Assembly (NCBI RefSeq): GCF_022344005.1
Contig: NZ_CP092190.1
Coordinates: 744,001 to 808,000 of the forward strand
Reading direction: 5' to 3'
From: Deinococcus sp. KNUC1210
GTDB taxonomy: Bacteria > Deinococcota > Deinococci > Deinococcales > Deinococcaceae
Length of the DNA stretch: 64,000 nt
Within the stretch, counting starts at the first letter, position 1. Every line of letters starts with the position of its first letter. Shown here one piece after another: positions 31,033-40,464 of this stretch. The notes below the pieces were generated by a model. That model saw only the letters and a program-made list of their open reading frames with translations. It was not told the DNA's origin and did no database searches. The translations under genes and the position numbers were made by a program.

Positions 31033-32109
31033 ATGAAGAACCGTATGGGCCTGTTGGGCCTGTGTACCGTCGTTCTGCTCGCAGCGTGTTCTCAGCCGCA
31101 GACCGCCTCTCCTACAGCGGCCCCCATATCGGCGCTGGGAGGAGCTGGAAAGCCTGCCACCGGCGCGACCACCGCCAGAGCGCAGGCGTTTTTGCCCAAC
31201 CCCGTGCAGACGAGCGGCGACGAGTCGCTGAGCGACAACAAGGATGCAGCCAGCGCCGTGCCTGCCAGCGCCTATTATCCGGTCACGCTCACCAACCTCG
31301 ATGGCAGCGGCTTCCTCAGCGGAGATTACGCCAAGATTCTCAGCGAGACCGGAACGCCCGTGTACGGCAGCGGGCCGTTCCAGTTCACCCGCGATCAGGA
31401 CCAGTTCGAGCAGGTGATGGCGTACTTCTGGGTGACAGAGGCGCAGAAGTACCTTCAGTCCCTCGGCTTCGGCACAGAATTTCCCGCCGTCAACAAGCGG
31501 CAGCAGCAGGTAAGAGTGAGCCAGTGGGGTCAGGACAATTCGTTCCAGACCGATAAACAGGACCTGTTGCGCTTTGGCAAGGGTGGCGTAGACGACGCCG
31601 AAGACGGTGAGGTCATCGTTCATGAGTACGGGCACGCGGTACAGGCGGCGCAGATTCCCGGCTTCGGCAGCAGTCTGGAAGCGGGCAGCATCGGGGAAGC
31701 GTTCGGAGATTATCTGGCGCTCAGCGTGTCGGAGGCCGTCGCCAGGGCCAACGGAGCTCCTATCCTGACCCCCCTGCCCTGCCTGATGGACTGGGACAGC
31801 ACGTCGTACACCAACACCACGCCGCACTGCATCCGGCGCACCGACACCAACAAGCACTATCCGCAGGACGTGGTCGGGGAAGTCCATGCCGACGGCGAGA
31901 TCTGGTCACGTGCCCTGTGGGACATCCGGCGTGCCCTGGGAGCGCGGCCCGCTGACCGAGTCATCGTGGACGCACAGTTCAGCTTTTCCCCCGACACGAC
32001 GTTTGCCGCCGCCGCGCAGGCCACGGTCGAGACGGCGCAGCGCCTGTACGGAACCAGCACGGCTGCTGCCGTCAGAACCGCCTTCGTGAACCGGGGCATT
32101 CTGCACTAG
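31033..32109 (+). CDS. Secreted M36-like zinc metalloprotease (lipoprotein)
   Basis: 358 residues from ATG 31033 with a GAGGTGA site upstream. Lipobox LAAC ends the signal peptide (LLGLCTVVLLAACS), then a low-complexity spacer and the catalytic domain: zinc site HEYGHAVQAAQ (HExxH variant, HEYGH) with the third ligand glutamate in EAFGDYLALS, the gluzincin arrangement of fungalysin/M36. C-terminal IWSRALWDIRRALG and AVRTAFVNRGI are conserved in M36. No obvious propeptide of FTP type was seen. It likely digests external protein. Confidence 0.85.
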   Translation: MKNRMGLLGLCTVVLLAACSQPQTASPTAAPISALGGAGKPATGATTARAQAFLPNPVQTSGDESLSDNKDAASAVPASAYYPVTLTNLDGSGFLSGDYAKILSETGTPVYGSGPFQFTRDQDQFEQVMAYFWVTEAQKYLQSLGFGTEFPAVNKRQQQVRVSQWGQDNSFQTDKQDLLRFGKGGVDDAEDGEVIVHEYGHAVQAAQIPGFGSSLEAGSIGEAFGDYLALSVSEAVARANGAPILTPLPCLMDWDSTSYTNTTPHCIRRTDTNKHYPQDVVGEVHADGEIWSRALWDIRRALGARPADRVIVDAQFSFSPDTTFAAAAQATVETAQRLYGTSTAAAVRTAFVNRGILH

Positions 32110-32175
32110 GACACGGACCACAGGCCGGGGAGGGCGCAGCAGATCAACCCCTGATCGGGGCACTCTGCACCGGGT

Positions 32176-33183
32176 TTACCGCCCTCCTCCTTCCTGGATG
32201 ATCGGCTGAACGCCTTCGCCCAGCGGCCCCGGCGGAAGCGCCGTGGTGCTCAGCAACTCGTTCTTGCGCTCGAAGGCCACCATAAAGCGGCCCAGCACCG
32301 TTATCTGGGTGCGGTAGGCGGCGATGGCCTCTCCTTTCTTCAGCACCTGTGCGGGTGTCAGGTCGTCGCGTGTCCAGGCCAGATTCATGGCGCGTGACGG
32401 CAGCGTCAGCGGGTCGCCACGGTGCAGCCCCTTGGGCAGCGGCCATTCCAGACCGCCGTGCACCACCCAGAAGCGCAGCCGCGCCGTCTGCCCACGCTCG
32501 GCCATCAGGCGCTGAGCGAGGTAGCTGACGGTGCGGTGATCCAGGTGGGCGTCCTGCGGGGCGGGCACCAGCAGCAGATCGGGATTCACGGCGTCCACCA
32601 CGCTCGCCATATCGCGTTCCAGATTCAGGCCGGTGTAGGCGCTGCCCGGATTGAATGTACCGTCGTAGTTCACGCGGTTCAGGCCGCTGGTCGGCGAGGT
32701 GTAGGCGGTGGCGTAGTTTTCGAGGAACAGCCGGAACAGTCCGCCGTCGGGGTAGCCCAGAAAATTCAGGTGCGATGCGGGAATGTCCAGTACGGCGGCG
32801 GCAGCGCGGGCCTCCTGCATACGGCGCAGCGCCAGTTTGCGAAAGGCGGCGGTGCCGGGACGCAACTGACGACCTTCCAGCGCGGCATCGAACTCAAAGC
32901 CGTCTCCGCTGGTCAGCCAGGTCACGTAGACGTCTGCGCCTGCCGCGTGCGCCTGCTGAATCATTCCGGCGCAGCACAGCGTTTCGTCGTCGGGATGCGG
33001 CGACAGAATCATGATCTTCTGTCCGCTGTAAAACGCGCTGGTCGCCGGAAGCCGCTCGACCCGCATCGCTGCTCTGGGCTGCGTCAGACGGGTAAACGGC
33101 GTGAAATTGATCCACAGCGCCAGCGCCAACGACACCAGAATGAACGGTGGCAACCAGCGCTGCCGCGTCGGCAACAGCCTCAA
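32176..33183 (-). CDS. PIG-L family deacetylase
   Basis: 335 residues. N-terminal membrane anchor (PPFILVSLALALWINFTPF), then LmbE/PIG-L fold: zinc motif SPHPDDETLCCAG at ~60, third ligand in DAHLDHRTVSYL near 210. PIG-L enzymes deacetylate N-acetylglucosaminyl compounds (BshB, MshB, GlcNAc-PI). BshB would fit bacillithiol synthesis, but a membrane anchor and larger size are unlike typical BshB (~230 residues). The start is uncertain: the frame opens at TTG 33183 and no better start lies near. Function beyond deacetylase is not decided. Confidence 0.82.
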   Translation of the reverse strand: MRLLPTRQRWLPPFILVSLALALWINFTPFTRLTQPRAAMRVERLPATSAFYSGQKIMILSPHPDDETLCCAGMIQQAHAAGADVYVTWLTSGDGFEFDAALEGRQLRPGTAAFRKLALRRMQEARAAAAVLDIPASHLNFLGYPDGGLFRLFLENYATAYTSPTSGLNRVNYDGTFNPGSAYTGLNLERDMASVVDAVNPDLLLVPAPQDAHLDHRTVSYLAQRLMAERGQTARLRFWVVHGGLEWPLPKGLHRGDPLTLPSRAMNLAWTRDDLTPAQVLKKGEAIAAYRTQITVLGRFMVAFERKNELLSTTALPPGPLGEGVQPIIQEGGGR

Positions 33184-33272
33184 AGCAGCCCGCCTTCGGC
33201 TGCACGAATCAGTGGATGGAAATGCCGGGACACAGAGGAAAATCTACTCCATCCGGCAGGGGTTCCGAGGCC

Positions 33273-33935
33273 TCACCCTCGAACTGCCTGCGTCAACTGC
33301 GCCAGTCCGGCGGTCATGGCGGCCAGTGCTGGCCCGATCTGCCACCCCGAACGGTCACGCGGCCCGACCGGGTTCGAGACGCCGCGCAGCTCGGTACAGG
33401 GCACGCCGTGCAGCGCCGCCGCATGCGCCACGCCAGCGCCTTCCATGCCCTCGATCAGCACGCCGGGAACGCGCCGGGCCAGGGCCGCTGCCTGCTCGTC
33501 GCTGCCGGTCACACTGCTGAGCGTGACGAAGGGGCCATACGCCAGGCCCGCCCGCGCCGCGAACGCGCTGCCCCCGTCCCAGGCAGCAAAGCGCCCGGCC
33601 CGCTGAGCCGCCGTGCCCGCGCCTTCTGGCAGGGCGCTCAGGCCGAGTGCGTCCAGCGGCAGAAACTCGCCCTCGTCCCAGGCACCCAGGTCGCCGTACA
33701 GCATCTCGGACGCCAACGCCGCCTGTCCGAGCTGTAGGCCGCTGCCGGGAAAGGCCCCGCCGATGCCCGCGCTCACGACCAGGGCCGGAGCCGGGCCGCC
33801 CAGCAGCGCCCGCTGGGTCGCGAGGGCCGCCGCCACTGGCCCCACGCCGCAGACCACCAGGCGTGCGCCAAGCTCGCCCAGCAGCGCCGCCTCGCCCGCC
33901 GTCGCCACCACGATCAGAATGTCTGCCCCGCTCAT
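33273..33935 (-). CDS. mqnB: Futalosine hydrolase
   Basis: 220-residue nucleoside phosphorylase/hydrolase-fold enzyme that splits futalosine (or aminofutalosine) into base and dehypoxanthine futalosine in the alternative menaquinone pathway. The conserved VSNPVGPRDRSGWQI near the C-terminus and LIEGMEGAGVAHAA (catalytic glutamate region) match MqnB and separate it from MTA/SAH nucleosidase. N-terminal ILIVVATAGEAALLGELGARLVVCGVGPVAAALATQRAL is the fold's first strand and Gly-rich loop. CATACT lies 6 nt before the ATG. Menaquinone feeds the Ndh enzyme at the end of the window. Confidence 0.9.
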   Translation of the reverse strand: MSGADILIVVATAGEAALLGELGARLVVCGVGPVAAALATQRALLGGPAPALVVSAGIGGAFPGSGLQLGQAALASEMLYGDLGAWDEGEFLPLDALGLSALPEGAGTAAQRAGRFAAWDGGSAFAARAGLAYGPFVTLSSVTGSDEQAAALARRVPGVLIEGMEGAGVAHAAALHGVPCTELRGVSNPVGPRDRSGWQIGPALAAMTAGLAQLTQAVRG

Positions 33936-34003
33936 GCTGAGAGTATGGCAAACATCATCTGACCTCCGCGCCGCAGCGCAGGGCTACACTGCCAGCGATT
34001 GCC

Positions 34004-35836
34004 ATGCGTGTCCGCCTGACTGCTCTGCTTCGTACCCGGCGCGTGCCCGGCCGGTGGTGGCCTTTCCCGCTGGCCTGGCCGCTGCTGATCGCCGCGACGC
34101 TGCTGAGCATGGCGCTGCTGACGGTTCCGTCGTCCAATGACCTGCTGGTGTACGGCGGAACTCCGCAGGGCGTGATGGCGGCGGTCACGGCGGCGCAGCA
34201 GGGACAGCGGGTGGTGCTGATCGAGCGTGGCAGCCACCTGGGCGGCGTGCTGACACGCGGCTGGTTGACCACCCTCGACCTGAGCAGCGGCCCCGACGAT
34301 CAGCCGCTTTCGCGGGGACTGTTTCTGCGGCTGTACCGCCAGCTTCACCACGACAACTCGTTCGATGTCGAGGCGGCCCAGCGCTTCTTCAATGCGGTGG
34401 TGCGGCTGCCGAATCTGCGGGTGCTGACCGGCGCACCGCTGCTGCGCGTGAGCGCCCACGCCGGACAGCTGGACTGCCCCACCTTTGCTGTCGGGCACGC
34501 TTCCAGAACCATCTGCGCGGCCCGCTACATCGACGCCAGCGACAGCGCCGATCTGGCCGCGCAGGCAGGCGCGAGCTTTACCCTGGGGCGCGGCGATACC
34601 GGACTGGGCCGGGAACAGATGGCGGCGGGCCTGATCTTCCGGCTGCGCGGCGTGAACTGGGCAGCGCTGGAAACGGCGCTGGCCCAGGATCAGGGCATTG
34701 CGCCCGAGCTGGGGTCGTCGCTGCGGGGGCGCTCGCTGGTGGGCCTGACGCACCTCGCCAGCGGCTACGTGCCCAGCGATCCACAGCGCTTCCATCTGCG
34801 CGGCTTTAACGGCGCGAGGCAGGACGACGGCAGCCTGATGATCAATGCGCTGCTGGTGCTGGGTGTAGACGGCACCTCGCCCTCGTCGGTGCAGCGGGCG
34901 CGGCAGGACGGCGACGCCGAGGCGCGGCGCGTGACCGCCTATCTGAAACGGGCGCTGCCACAGGTCTTCGGGCGCGTGCAGTACGGTGGCGCGGCTCCTG
35001 AACTGTACATCCGCGAGAGCCGCCACCTGAGTGGGGAATACCGTTTTCAGGCCGACGACGCCTTTTACGGGCACCGCTTCCCCGACAGCGTGGCAGTGGG
35101 CGGCTATCCGCTCGACGGGCAGCTGTACCGGGCGGGCGATCCTTCCTACCTGATCGGTCATCCGGCCCCCTACGACGTGCCGTTTCGCAGCCTGATTCCG
35201 CTGGGCATGCGAAATCTGCTGGTGGTCTCGCAGGCGGCGTCGTTCGGCAGTGTGGCGGCCTTTTCGACGCGGGTGGTGCCGCTCCAGATGACGCTGGGCG
35301 AGGCAGCGGGTATGGCATCCGCGCTGTCGGTCCAGACGCACAGCGACTTCCAGATGCTCTGGCGCAGCCCTCTGCTGATCTCGCTGCTGCGCCTGGGCCT
35401 GTCTGCACGCGGCGACGTGGTGGAAGCTCCGGTGCTGCCACAGACGCGGGTCTGCCAGGACGCCCGCAGTCCACAGTTCACGGTTGCCAAACGCCTGCTG
35501 CGGCGCGGCCTGATGAGTGCTCCGTACTACTACCAGGGCTGCCTGCATCTGACCGCCCCCGAAACAGGACTGGCTTTCGTCAGCGACCTGCAACACGGGC
35601 TGCTGCCCGGCGACCTGAGAACCCGGCAGCCCGCTCTCGACTGGCTGCGGGCGCTGTACACCGCTGAGCCGCCCGCCCCCCTGCAACGCAGCGACGCCCA
35701 GAACATCCTGAGTCTGCTGCACCTGCCCGCCCTGCCGCCGGGCGACAACCAGCCGCTGACCCGCGCCGAGGCTGCCCGGCTGCGCTACGAACTGCTGACC
35801 CTCAACAGCGAACAGCGGCGGGGTGCGCCCTACTGA
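34004..35836 (+). CDS. FAD-dependent oxidoreductase
   Basis: 610 residues. One N-terminal membrane segment (FPLAWPLLIAATLLSMALLTV), then an FAD-binding Rossmann: LLVYGGTPQGVMAAVTAAQQGQRVVLIERGSHLGGVLTRGWL. The long middle contains YIDASDSADLAAQAGASFTLGR and the end of the FAD domain is LLVVSQAASFGSVAAFSTRVVPLQMTLGEAAGMAS. It belongs to the FAD-dependent family often annotated as xanthan-lyase-associated; its substrate is unknown. A TACACT box lies 13 nt before the ATG. A C-terminal peptidoglycan-like SLH tail is absent. Confidence 0.82.
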   Translation: MRVRLTALLRTRRVPGRWWPFPLAWPLLIAATLLSMALLTVPSSNDLLVYGGTPQGVMAAVTAAQQGQRVVLIERGSHLGGVLTRGWLTTLDLSSGPDDQPLSRGLFLRLYRQLHHDNSFDVEAAQRFFNAVVRLPNLRVLTGAPLLRVSAHAGQLDCPTFAVGHASRTICAARYIDASDSADLAAQAGASFTLGRGDTGLGREQMAAGLIFRLRGVNWAALETALAQDQGIAPELGSSLRGRSLVGLTHLASGYVPSDPQRFHLRGFNGARQDDGSLMINALLVLGVDGTSPSSVQRARQDGDAEARRVTAYLKRALPQVFGRVQYGGAAPELYIRESRHLSGEYRFQADDAFYGHRFPDSVAVGGYPLDGQLYRAGDPSYLIGHPAPYDVPFRSLIPLGMRNLLVVSQAASFGSVAAFSTRVVPLQMTLGEAAGMASALSVQTHSDFQMLWRSPLLISLLRLGLSARGDVVEAPVLPQTRVCQDARSPQFTVAKRLLRRGLMSAPYYYQGCLHLTAPETGLAFVSDLQHGLLPGDLRTRQPALDWLRALYTAEPPAPLQRSDAQNILSLLHLPALPPGDNQPLTRAEAARLRYELLTLNSEQRRGAPY

Positions 35837-35887
35837 TCCGGAGGAAAGCAGCGTTCCTGACGCGCTTCCTCTGCTCGGTTCGCTGGC

Positions 35888-37876
35888 CTACCCCCGCGCC
35901 CTGACCCGCCGCCGGAAAGCTCTGACCTGTGCGGCTGTCACCGAGTCGCCGGGGCCGTAGCGCAGGGCCAGATATTCGCTGGTCAGGGCCTGCACGCGCT
36001 CCGCCTCCTGAGGACGGGCGATGGCGGCGCGGCGGGCGTACTCCAGGGGCGTTTCGGTGTCGAGCATCGGCAGGCGCAGACGCTGACCGAGTTCCTGATA
36101 GGCCAGCAGGAGCGGATCACCCACGCGGCGAATACGCACCAGCAGCGCGGGCAGGATGGCCAGCACCAGCAGCAGCCCCAGGATCAGGGCGTAACGCGGG
36201 CCACCCACCTCGCCCAGACCCAGCCGTGACAGCAGGCTCTGCTGCTTCGAGAAGTCGTAGCCGACGACCCATTCGTTCCAGGCGTTCTGAAGGGCGTCCA
36301 GCCGCAGCCGCAGACCCGAGAGGACGCCGCTGCCAGTTTCCAGCGCCGCCGCCGAGGAACCGGGCAACGCCGCCGCCAGCCCACCCTGAAGCCGCGCCGG
36401 AGACACCGCCCCGGTCGGATCGACGCGCACCCAGCCCTGACCGGACAGCCACACCTCGACCCAGGCATGGGCGTCGGCCTGCCGCACGATCAGGTATGTA
36501 TTGCCGCCCGTGTCGCGGTTGCTGGCTCCTCCCAGATAGCCCGTCACCAGCCGCGCTGGAACGCCAGCCGCCCGCATCAGGTAGGCGAAACTGGACGCGA
36601 AGTGTTCGCAGAAGCCCAGCCGGGTGCTGTACAGCAGCTGATCGACCGGATCGGGAGAATCGAGCAGCGGCGGATTGAGTGTGTAGGTCAGGTGATCGGT
36701 CTGAAAGAAGCGGTAGGCCGCCTGCACCCGGTCAGCGGGCAAGAGTCTGAGCCAGCTGGCTGCCAGCGCACGGGCGCGGGGGTTGCCCCCGGCGGGCAGA
36801 TAGGTATCGAGTGAAAACTGCTGCGGCAGGATGTTCAGGCCATAGCGGAACTCGGTCAGCGACTCCAGCCGCAGCTGACGCCGGGTATTCACGCCGCCCG
36901 GCACGATCAGCTGCAGGTTGCCGCTGATGCGCGTGCCGTCGGGCGGCGTGGTCGGTACGTCGAGCGCCAGGCCATAGGGTTGCCCGCTGGGTTCCAGCGT
37001 CAGGCGGTAGCGCCAGGCTTTGCCGCTGCCGCTGGCCTGCACGCCCGGCGCGGCAGGAACAGCACTCCAGCGGTGTCCGTCGAAGCCTTCGAGCACCGGA
37101 CCTCGCCAGTAAAGTGACGAGATGGGCGGCGTCGCGCCCTCGAAGGTCGCCCGGAACGCCACCGAGTCGTCCTGCGCCAGCGAACTGACCGAACCGGGCG
37201 TCATGCTGTCGGACAGGCCCGTTTTGGAGGACGTGCTGCTGACGACCGGCATCTGCCACAGCGGTCCGTCAGGGCGCGGAAACAGCACGAACAGCGCCAG
37301 CATCAGCGGCGTGGCCTGAAGCAGCAGCTTGCCCGACTGCCGCAGCGCCGCGCCTCCCTGCTGCCGCCAATTTCCGGCAGCCATCAGCGGAGCGGGCCGC
37401 GCCCACAGCACCGCGCAGGCGGTCAGGGCCAGCGCACAGACCAGGGTAAAGGCAGCGACACTGGCGTTCTGATCGAAGAAAAACTGCGCTGCCGTCAGGA
37501 AGTAGCCCAGCAGCACCCACAGCAGCATGTCGCGCCTGCGACTGGTTTCGAGGGTCTTGAGCGCCACCAGCAGCACCAGGACCGCCGTTCCGCCGTCGCG
37601 CCCGGCCAGGGTCGAATACACCACCACGGCGGCGCGGCCCAGCAGCAGGGCCAGCACCACCAGCGTCCAGGCGGGCGGCTGCCGCCAGTTTCGCAGGGCG
37701 ATCAGGCCTCGGGCGAGCAGCACCAGCACCACCGACGCGCTCAGCCACAGCGGAAACCGCAGCAGATAGGGCACCATGCTCAGGGCCAGTGCGCCGAGCG
37801 TCAGCAGCAGCGGCGTGACGGGCAGCGGCGGCAGCGCGGCAGCCGGGGGCCGCGAGAACGGCAGACGCAGGATCAT
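35888..37876 (-). CDS. Transglutaminase-like membrane protein (TgpA/DUF3488)
   Basis: 662 residues. About six membrane helices (1-~200), an extracytoplasmic transglutaminase-core domain with the catalytic triad Cys in RLGFCEHFASSFAYLMRAAGVP, His in DAHAWVEVWL, Asp in RVDPTGAVSP, then one more membrane helix (~575) and a cytoplasmic DUF4129-like tail with RRVGDPLLLAYQELGQRLRLPM. In Pseudomonas this protein (TgpA) is essential. It forms an operon with DUF58 (4-nt overlap) and MoxR. Together they resemble MoxR-dependent envelope maturation modules. Confidence 0.9.
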   Translation of the reverse strand: MILRLPFSRPPAAALPPLPVTPLLLTLGALALSMVPYLLRFPLWLSASVVLVLLARGLIALRNWRQPPAWTLVVLALLLGRAAVVVYSTLAGRDGGTAVLVLLVALKTLETSRRRDMLLWVLLGYFLTAAQFFFDQNASVAAFTLVCALALTACAVLWARPAPLMAAGNWRQQGGAALRQSGKLLLQATPLMLALFVLFPRPDGPLWQMPVVSSTSSKTGLSDSMTPGSVSSLAQDDSVAFRATFEGATPPISSLYWRGPVLEGFDGHRWSAVPAAPGVQASGSGKAWRYRLTLEPSGQPYGLALDVPTTPPDGTRISGNLQLIVPGGVNTRRQLRLESLTEFRYGLNILPQQFSLDTYLPAGGNPRARALAASWLRLLPADRVQAAYRFFQTDHLTYTLNPPLLDSPDPVDQLLYSTRLGFCEHFASSFAYLMRAAGVPARLVTGYLGGASNRDTGGNTYLIVRQADAHAWVEVWLSGQGWVRVDPTGAVSPARLQGGLAAALPGSSAAALETGSGVLSGLRLRLDALQNAWNEWVVGYDFSKQQSLLSRLGLGEVGGPRYALILGLLLVLAILPALLVRIRRVGDPLLLAYQELGQRLRLPMLDTETPLEYARRAAIARPQEAERVQALTSEYLALRYGPGDSVTAAQVRAFRRRVRARG

Positions 37877-38894
37877 GCCGACCTGCGGCCCAGCGGCCCG
37901 AATCGCCGTGACCGGGGCGGCGGCAGCGCGGGCAGATCGTAACGCGCCAGCAGTTCCAGGGCGCGGCGCACCTGCCCACTGCCCACAGGCGCGTCGAGGA
38001 CCACGCCCGGCAGCCGCAGCACGAAGGCCGCGTTCCGGCGCTCGGCCTCCAGCACCCAGGCCGTCAGGCGCGACAGGCGGGCTTCGGTGCTGTCCAGGGC
38101 GCGGGTGTCGTCCCAGTCGAGCGTCAGCAGCGAGGCGGCGGGCGCGTCGTACAGGCGGGTCAGCGGTGTGCCCAGCCGGGCAGTCTGCTTCCAGGCCATG
38201 CGGCGCGGGGCGTCACCGGGGCGGTATTCGCGCAGTCCATACGCTTCCTCGTCTCCGGCGCGGCGCTGCATGTCGGGGTTCGACTCGCGCTGCCCGGTCA
38301 GTGGGGGTGGCGGCGCACCGACCTCGGGGGCGGGAAAGATCAGCAGAGATGGGCGCTGAGCCCCTGGCGCTTCACCGGGAACCGCGCCGCCCAGAAACAG
38401 GGGTTCCGGATAACTGGTCGAGTGCCACAGCCCCAGCAGGTCGTGCCCCTCGAAGCGCACGGTGGGCAGCGGCACCACGCCGCGCTGTGGAGTCGGGAGG
38501 CTGATCGGCACGCGCAGCACGCCACTCTGGGGCATCTCGGCAGGTAGCCAGGCCAGCACACCGCCCACCTTGACGCCCACCGGGGTGCGCTGCTGGCCCT
38601 CCGGCAGATACACCGCCGCCTCCAGCAGCGCGGCGCCGCCCGCGAAGGCCCGCTCGGGGGGGTCAGTTCCAGGCGCAGACCGGTCAAGACCCGCGACGCG
38701 GCAATCGCGCCGACCACCCACACCCCCAGCAGCAGAAAGGTGAGGGCGTACCCCAGGCTCAGCAGGTAATTGATGCAGCCGATCAGCGTCAGGAGCGCGA
38801 GCAGCACGAACGCGCCGCCAAACCGGGTCGGCAGCACATAAATGCGCGGCGCACCGGCGGGGGCCGCCTGTGGGCTGGCCTGTATGTGCGTCAT
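37873..38894 (-). CDS. DUF58 domain protein, frameshifted as sequenced
   Basis: Membrane-anchored DUF58/vWA-like partner of MoxR ATPases. Two N-terminal helices (FGGAFVLLALLTLIGCINYLLSL and ALTFLLLGVWVVGAIAASRV) then the DUF58 signature LREYRPGDAPRRMAWKQTARLG. The frame is lost at a C run on the minus strand (plus-strand G run at about 38656-38662), 7 bases where 8 keep LRLELTPP-ERAFAGGAALLE in frame. Corrected length ~340. Start ATG 38894. It lies between moxR (13-nt gap) and the transglutaminase gene (4-nt overlap). A single-base homopolymer error is likely. Confidence 0.85.
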
Positions 38895-38907
38895 AGACAG
38901 TCCATCT

Positions 38908-39873
38908 TCACGGGATCGGCACACCCTCCAGCAGCACCCGGACCGCATCGGGCTGGGGCGTGCCGGTGCTGCGGCCCAGCAGTCGGTGGGTCGCCAGTGC
39001 CGGAAACACGGCCCGCACGTCGTCGGGCCACACGCTGTTTCGCCCGTGCAGCCACGCCCAGGCCCGCGCCAGCGCGATCAGACCCAGGGCGGCGCGGGGG
39101 CTGAGGCCCATCACGAACTGCGCTGAGTCGCGGGTGGCCTTGACAAGCAGCTGCACGTAATCGATGAGCGCCCCAGACACGTGCACCGCCGCCACCCCCT
39201 GCCGCGCCGACTGCAGATCGGCCGGACTCAGAGCCGCCGCCAGCCCCTGCGCTGCCTCTCTGCGCCCGCCCGACAGCAGCAGTTCGCGCTCGGCGCGTGG
39301 GTCGGGATAGCCCAGCGTGACGGTCAGCAGAAAGCGGTCGAGTTGGGCTTCGGGCAGCGGAAAGGTGCCGTGTGCCGAGCCCATCGCCTGCGTCGCGGGG
39401 TTCTGGGTCGCCACCACGAAGAAGGGGGCCGGCAGCGGTCTGGTCGCGCCGTCTACGCTCACCTGCCGTTCCTCCATCGCTTCGAGCAGCGCCGACTGGG
39501 TGCGGGGCGTGGCGCGGTTGAGTTCGTCGGCCAGCAGAAGCTGCGTGAAGATCGGGCCGGGGTGGAAGCGGAAGGTACCCGCCTCGCGCTCGAAAATGCT
39601 CACGCCCAGCAGATCGGCAGGCATCAGGTCGCTGGTGAACTGCACCCGCCCGAATTCCAGCCCCAGCGTGGCAGCCAGTGCGTAGGCCAGCGTGGTCTTG
39701 CCGACGCCCGGCACGTCTTCGATCAGCAGGTGGCCGCCCGCCAGCAGGCAGGTGAGGGCCAGCCGCACCGGAACAGGCTTGCCCAGAATCACGCTGTCGA
39801 GTTGCGCCAGTGCCTGCTTGATCTGGGCCTGAAGTGCGGGCGGCGCGGTCTGAGGCGGCTGGGCGGCAGTCAT
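38908..39873 (-). CDS. MoxR-family AAA+ ATPase
   Basis: 321 residues from ATG 39873 (TACGCT box 7 nt upstream). Walker A EDVPGVGKTTLA, Walker B LLLADELNRATP, sensor 1 FVVATQNPATQ, and arginine finger region PEAQLDRFLLTV are all present. MoxR ATPases work as chaperones for vWA/DUF58 proteins and metal-cofactor insertion; here the downstream DUF58 and transglutaminase genes are the usual partners. First gene of the operon. Confidence 0.93.
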   Translation of the reverse strand: MTAAQPPQTAPPALQAQIKQALAQLDSVILGKPVPVRLALTCLLAGGHLLIEDVPGVGKTTLAYALAATLGLEFGRVQFTSDLMPADLLGVSIFEREAGTFRFHPGPIFTQLLLADELNRATPRTQSALLEAMEERQVSVDGATRPLPAPFFVVATQNPATQAMGSAHGTFPLPEAQLDRFLLTVTLGYPDPRAERELLLSGGRREAAQGLAAALSPADLQSARQGVAAVHVSGALIDYVQLLVKATRDSAQFVMGLSPRAALGLIALARAWAWLHGRNSVWPDDVRAVFPALATHRLLGRSTGTPQPDAVRVLLEGVPIP

Positions 39874-39880
39874 GGCGTTC

Positions 39881-39886
39881 AGCGTA
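39881..39886 (-). promoter_or_regulatory. Leaderless -10 box of the moxR operon
   Basis: Minus-strand TACGCT, 7 nt before the ATG at 39873. Confidence 0.55.
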
Positions 39887-39955
39887 ACGCGCCCCGCATG
39901 GCAGGATTCTTGCAAAGGGTACAGGGCCACTGGCTCCGGACACTTCGCCGCCGGC

Positions 39956-40342
39956 TCATTCCACCGTCAGTTCCACTTCCTCGCCCTGTGGCAGCAGATA
40001 CGCCCTCAGTTCGTGGCATTCCACGTCGGCGATGAGGTAGGGAACGCGGTATTCGGCCAGATCGAGATCGCTGCGGCTGGGGCGGGCGCGTCCGTGCGGG
40101 TGACTGTGGTAGATCGCCGCCAGCGTCAGCCCTTCGTGTTCCATCGCTCGCAGCGCCCGCAACAGACTGGCTGGGTCGGCAAGGTAGCGGTGCGCCGGGT
40201 CGCGGGCGATATTGCGGAGCGGATACAGCGCCCGCAGCGCAGCGCCCTGTGCGCCGATCACTCCCACGCATTCACAGGGCACTTCCCGCTGCACATGCTC
40301 CCACAGCGCCGTTTCCAGATGGCGCGGCAGATGCAGTGGCAT
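39956..40342 (-). CDS. JAMM/MPN+ metalloprotease
   Basis: 128 residues from ATG 40342. The zinc motif IYHSHPHGRARPSRSDLDLA is the JAMM pattern HxHPxGx(6)D of the Mov34/RadC family, with a likely catalytic glutamate in PCECVGVIG. Related bacterial proteins cut ubiquitin-like tails or Cys-precursor proteins (Mec+/CysO). No small sulfur carrier gene is adjacent. A TATACT box 6 nt before the ATG supports this start; a longer start upstream is not needed. Confidence 0.87.
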   Translation of the reverse strand: MPLHLPRHLETALWEHVQREVPCECVGVIGAQGAALRALYPLRNIARDPAHRYLADPASLLRALRAMEHEGLTLAAIYHSHPHGRARPSRSDLDLAEYRVPYLIADVECHELRAYLLPQGEEVELTVE

Positions 40343-40348
40343 GGGCGC

Positions 40349-40354
40349 AGTATA
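40349..40354 (-). promoter_or_regulatory. Leaderless -10 box of the JAMM gene
   Basis: Minus-strand TATACT, 6 nt before the ATG at 40342. Confidence 0.65.
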
Positions 40355-40450
40355 TCGGGTGAGCAAACCAGGGCAGGCCGATCCGGAACTGGCCTTCAGG
40401 CCCACGCCATCGCCTCAGGAACTGCACGCACGCGCCGGGAAACAGGCCCG

Positions 40451-40456
40451 TATACT
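40451..40456 (+). promoter_or_regulatory. -10 box of the second MFS gene
   Basis: TATACT, 8 nt before the ATG at 40465. Confidence 0.6.
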
Positions 40457-40464
40457 CACGGCTG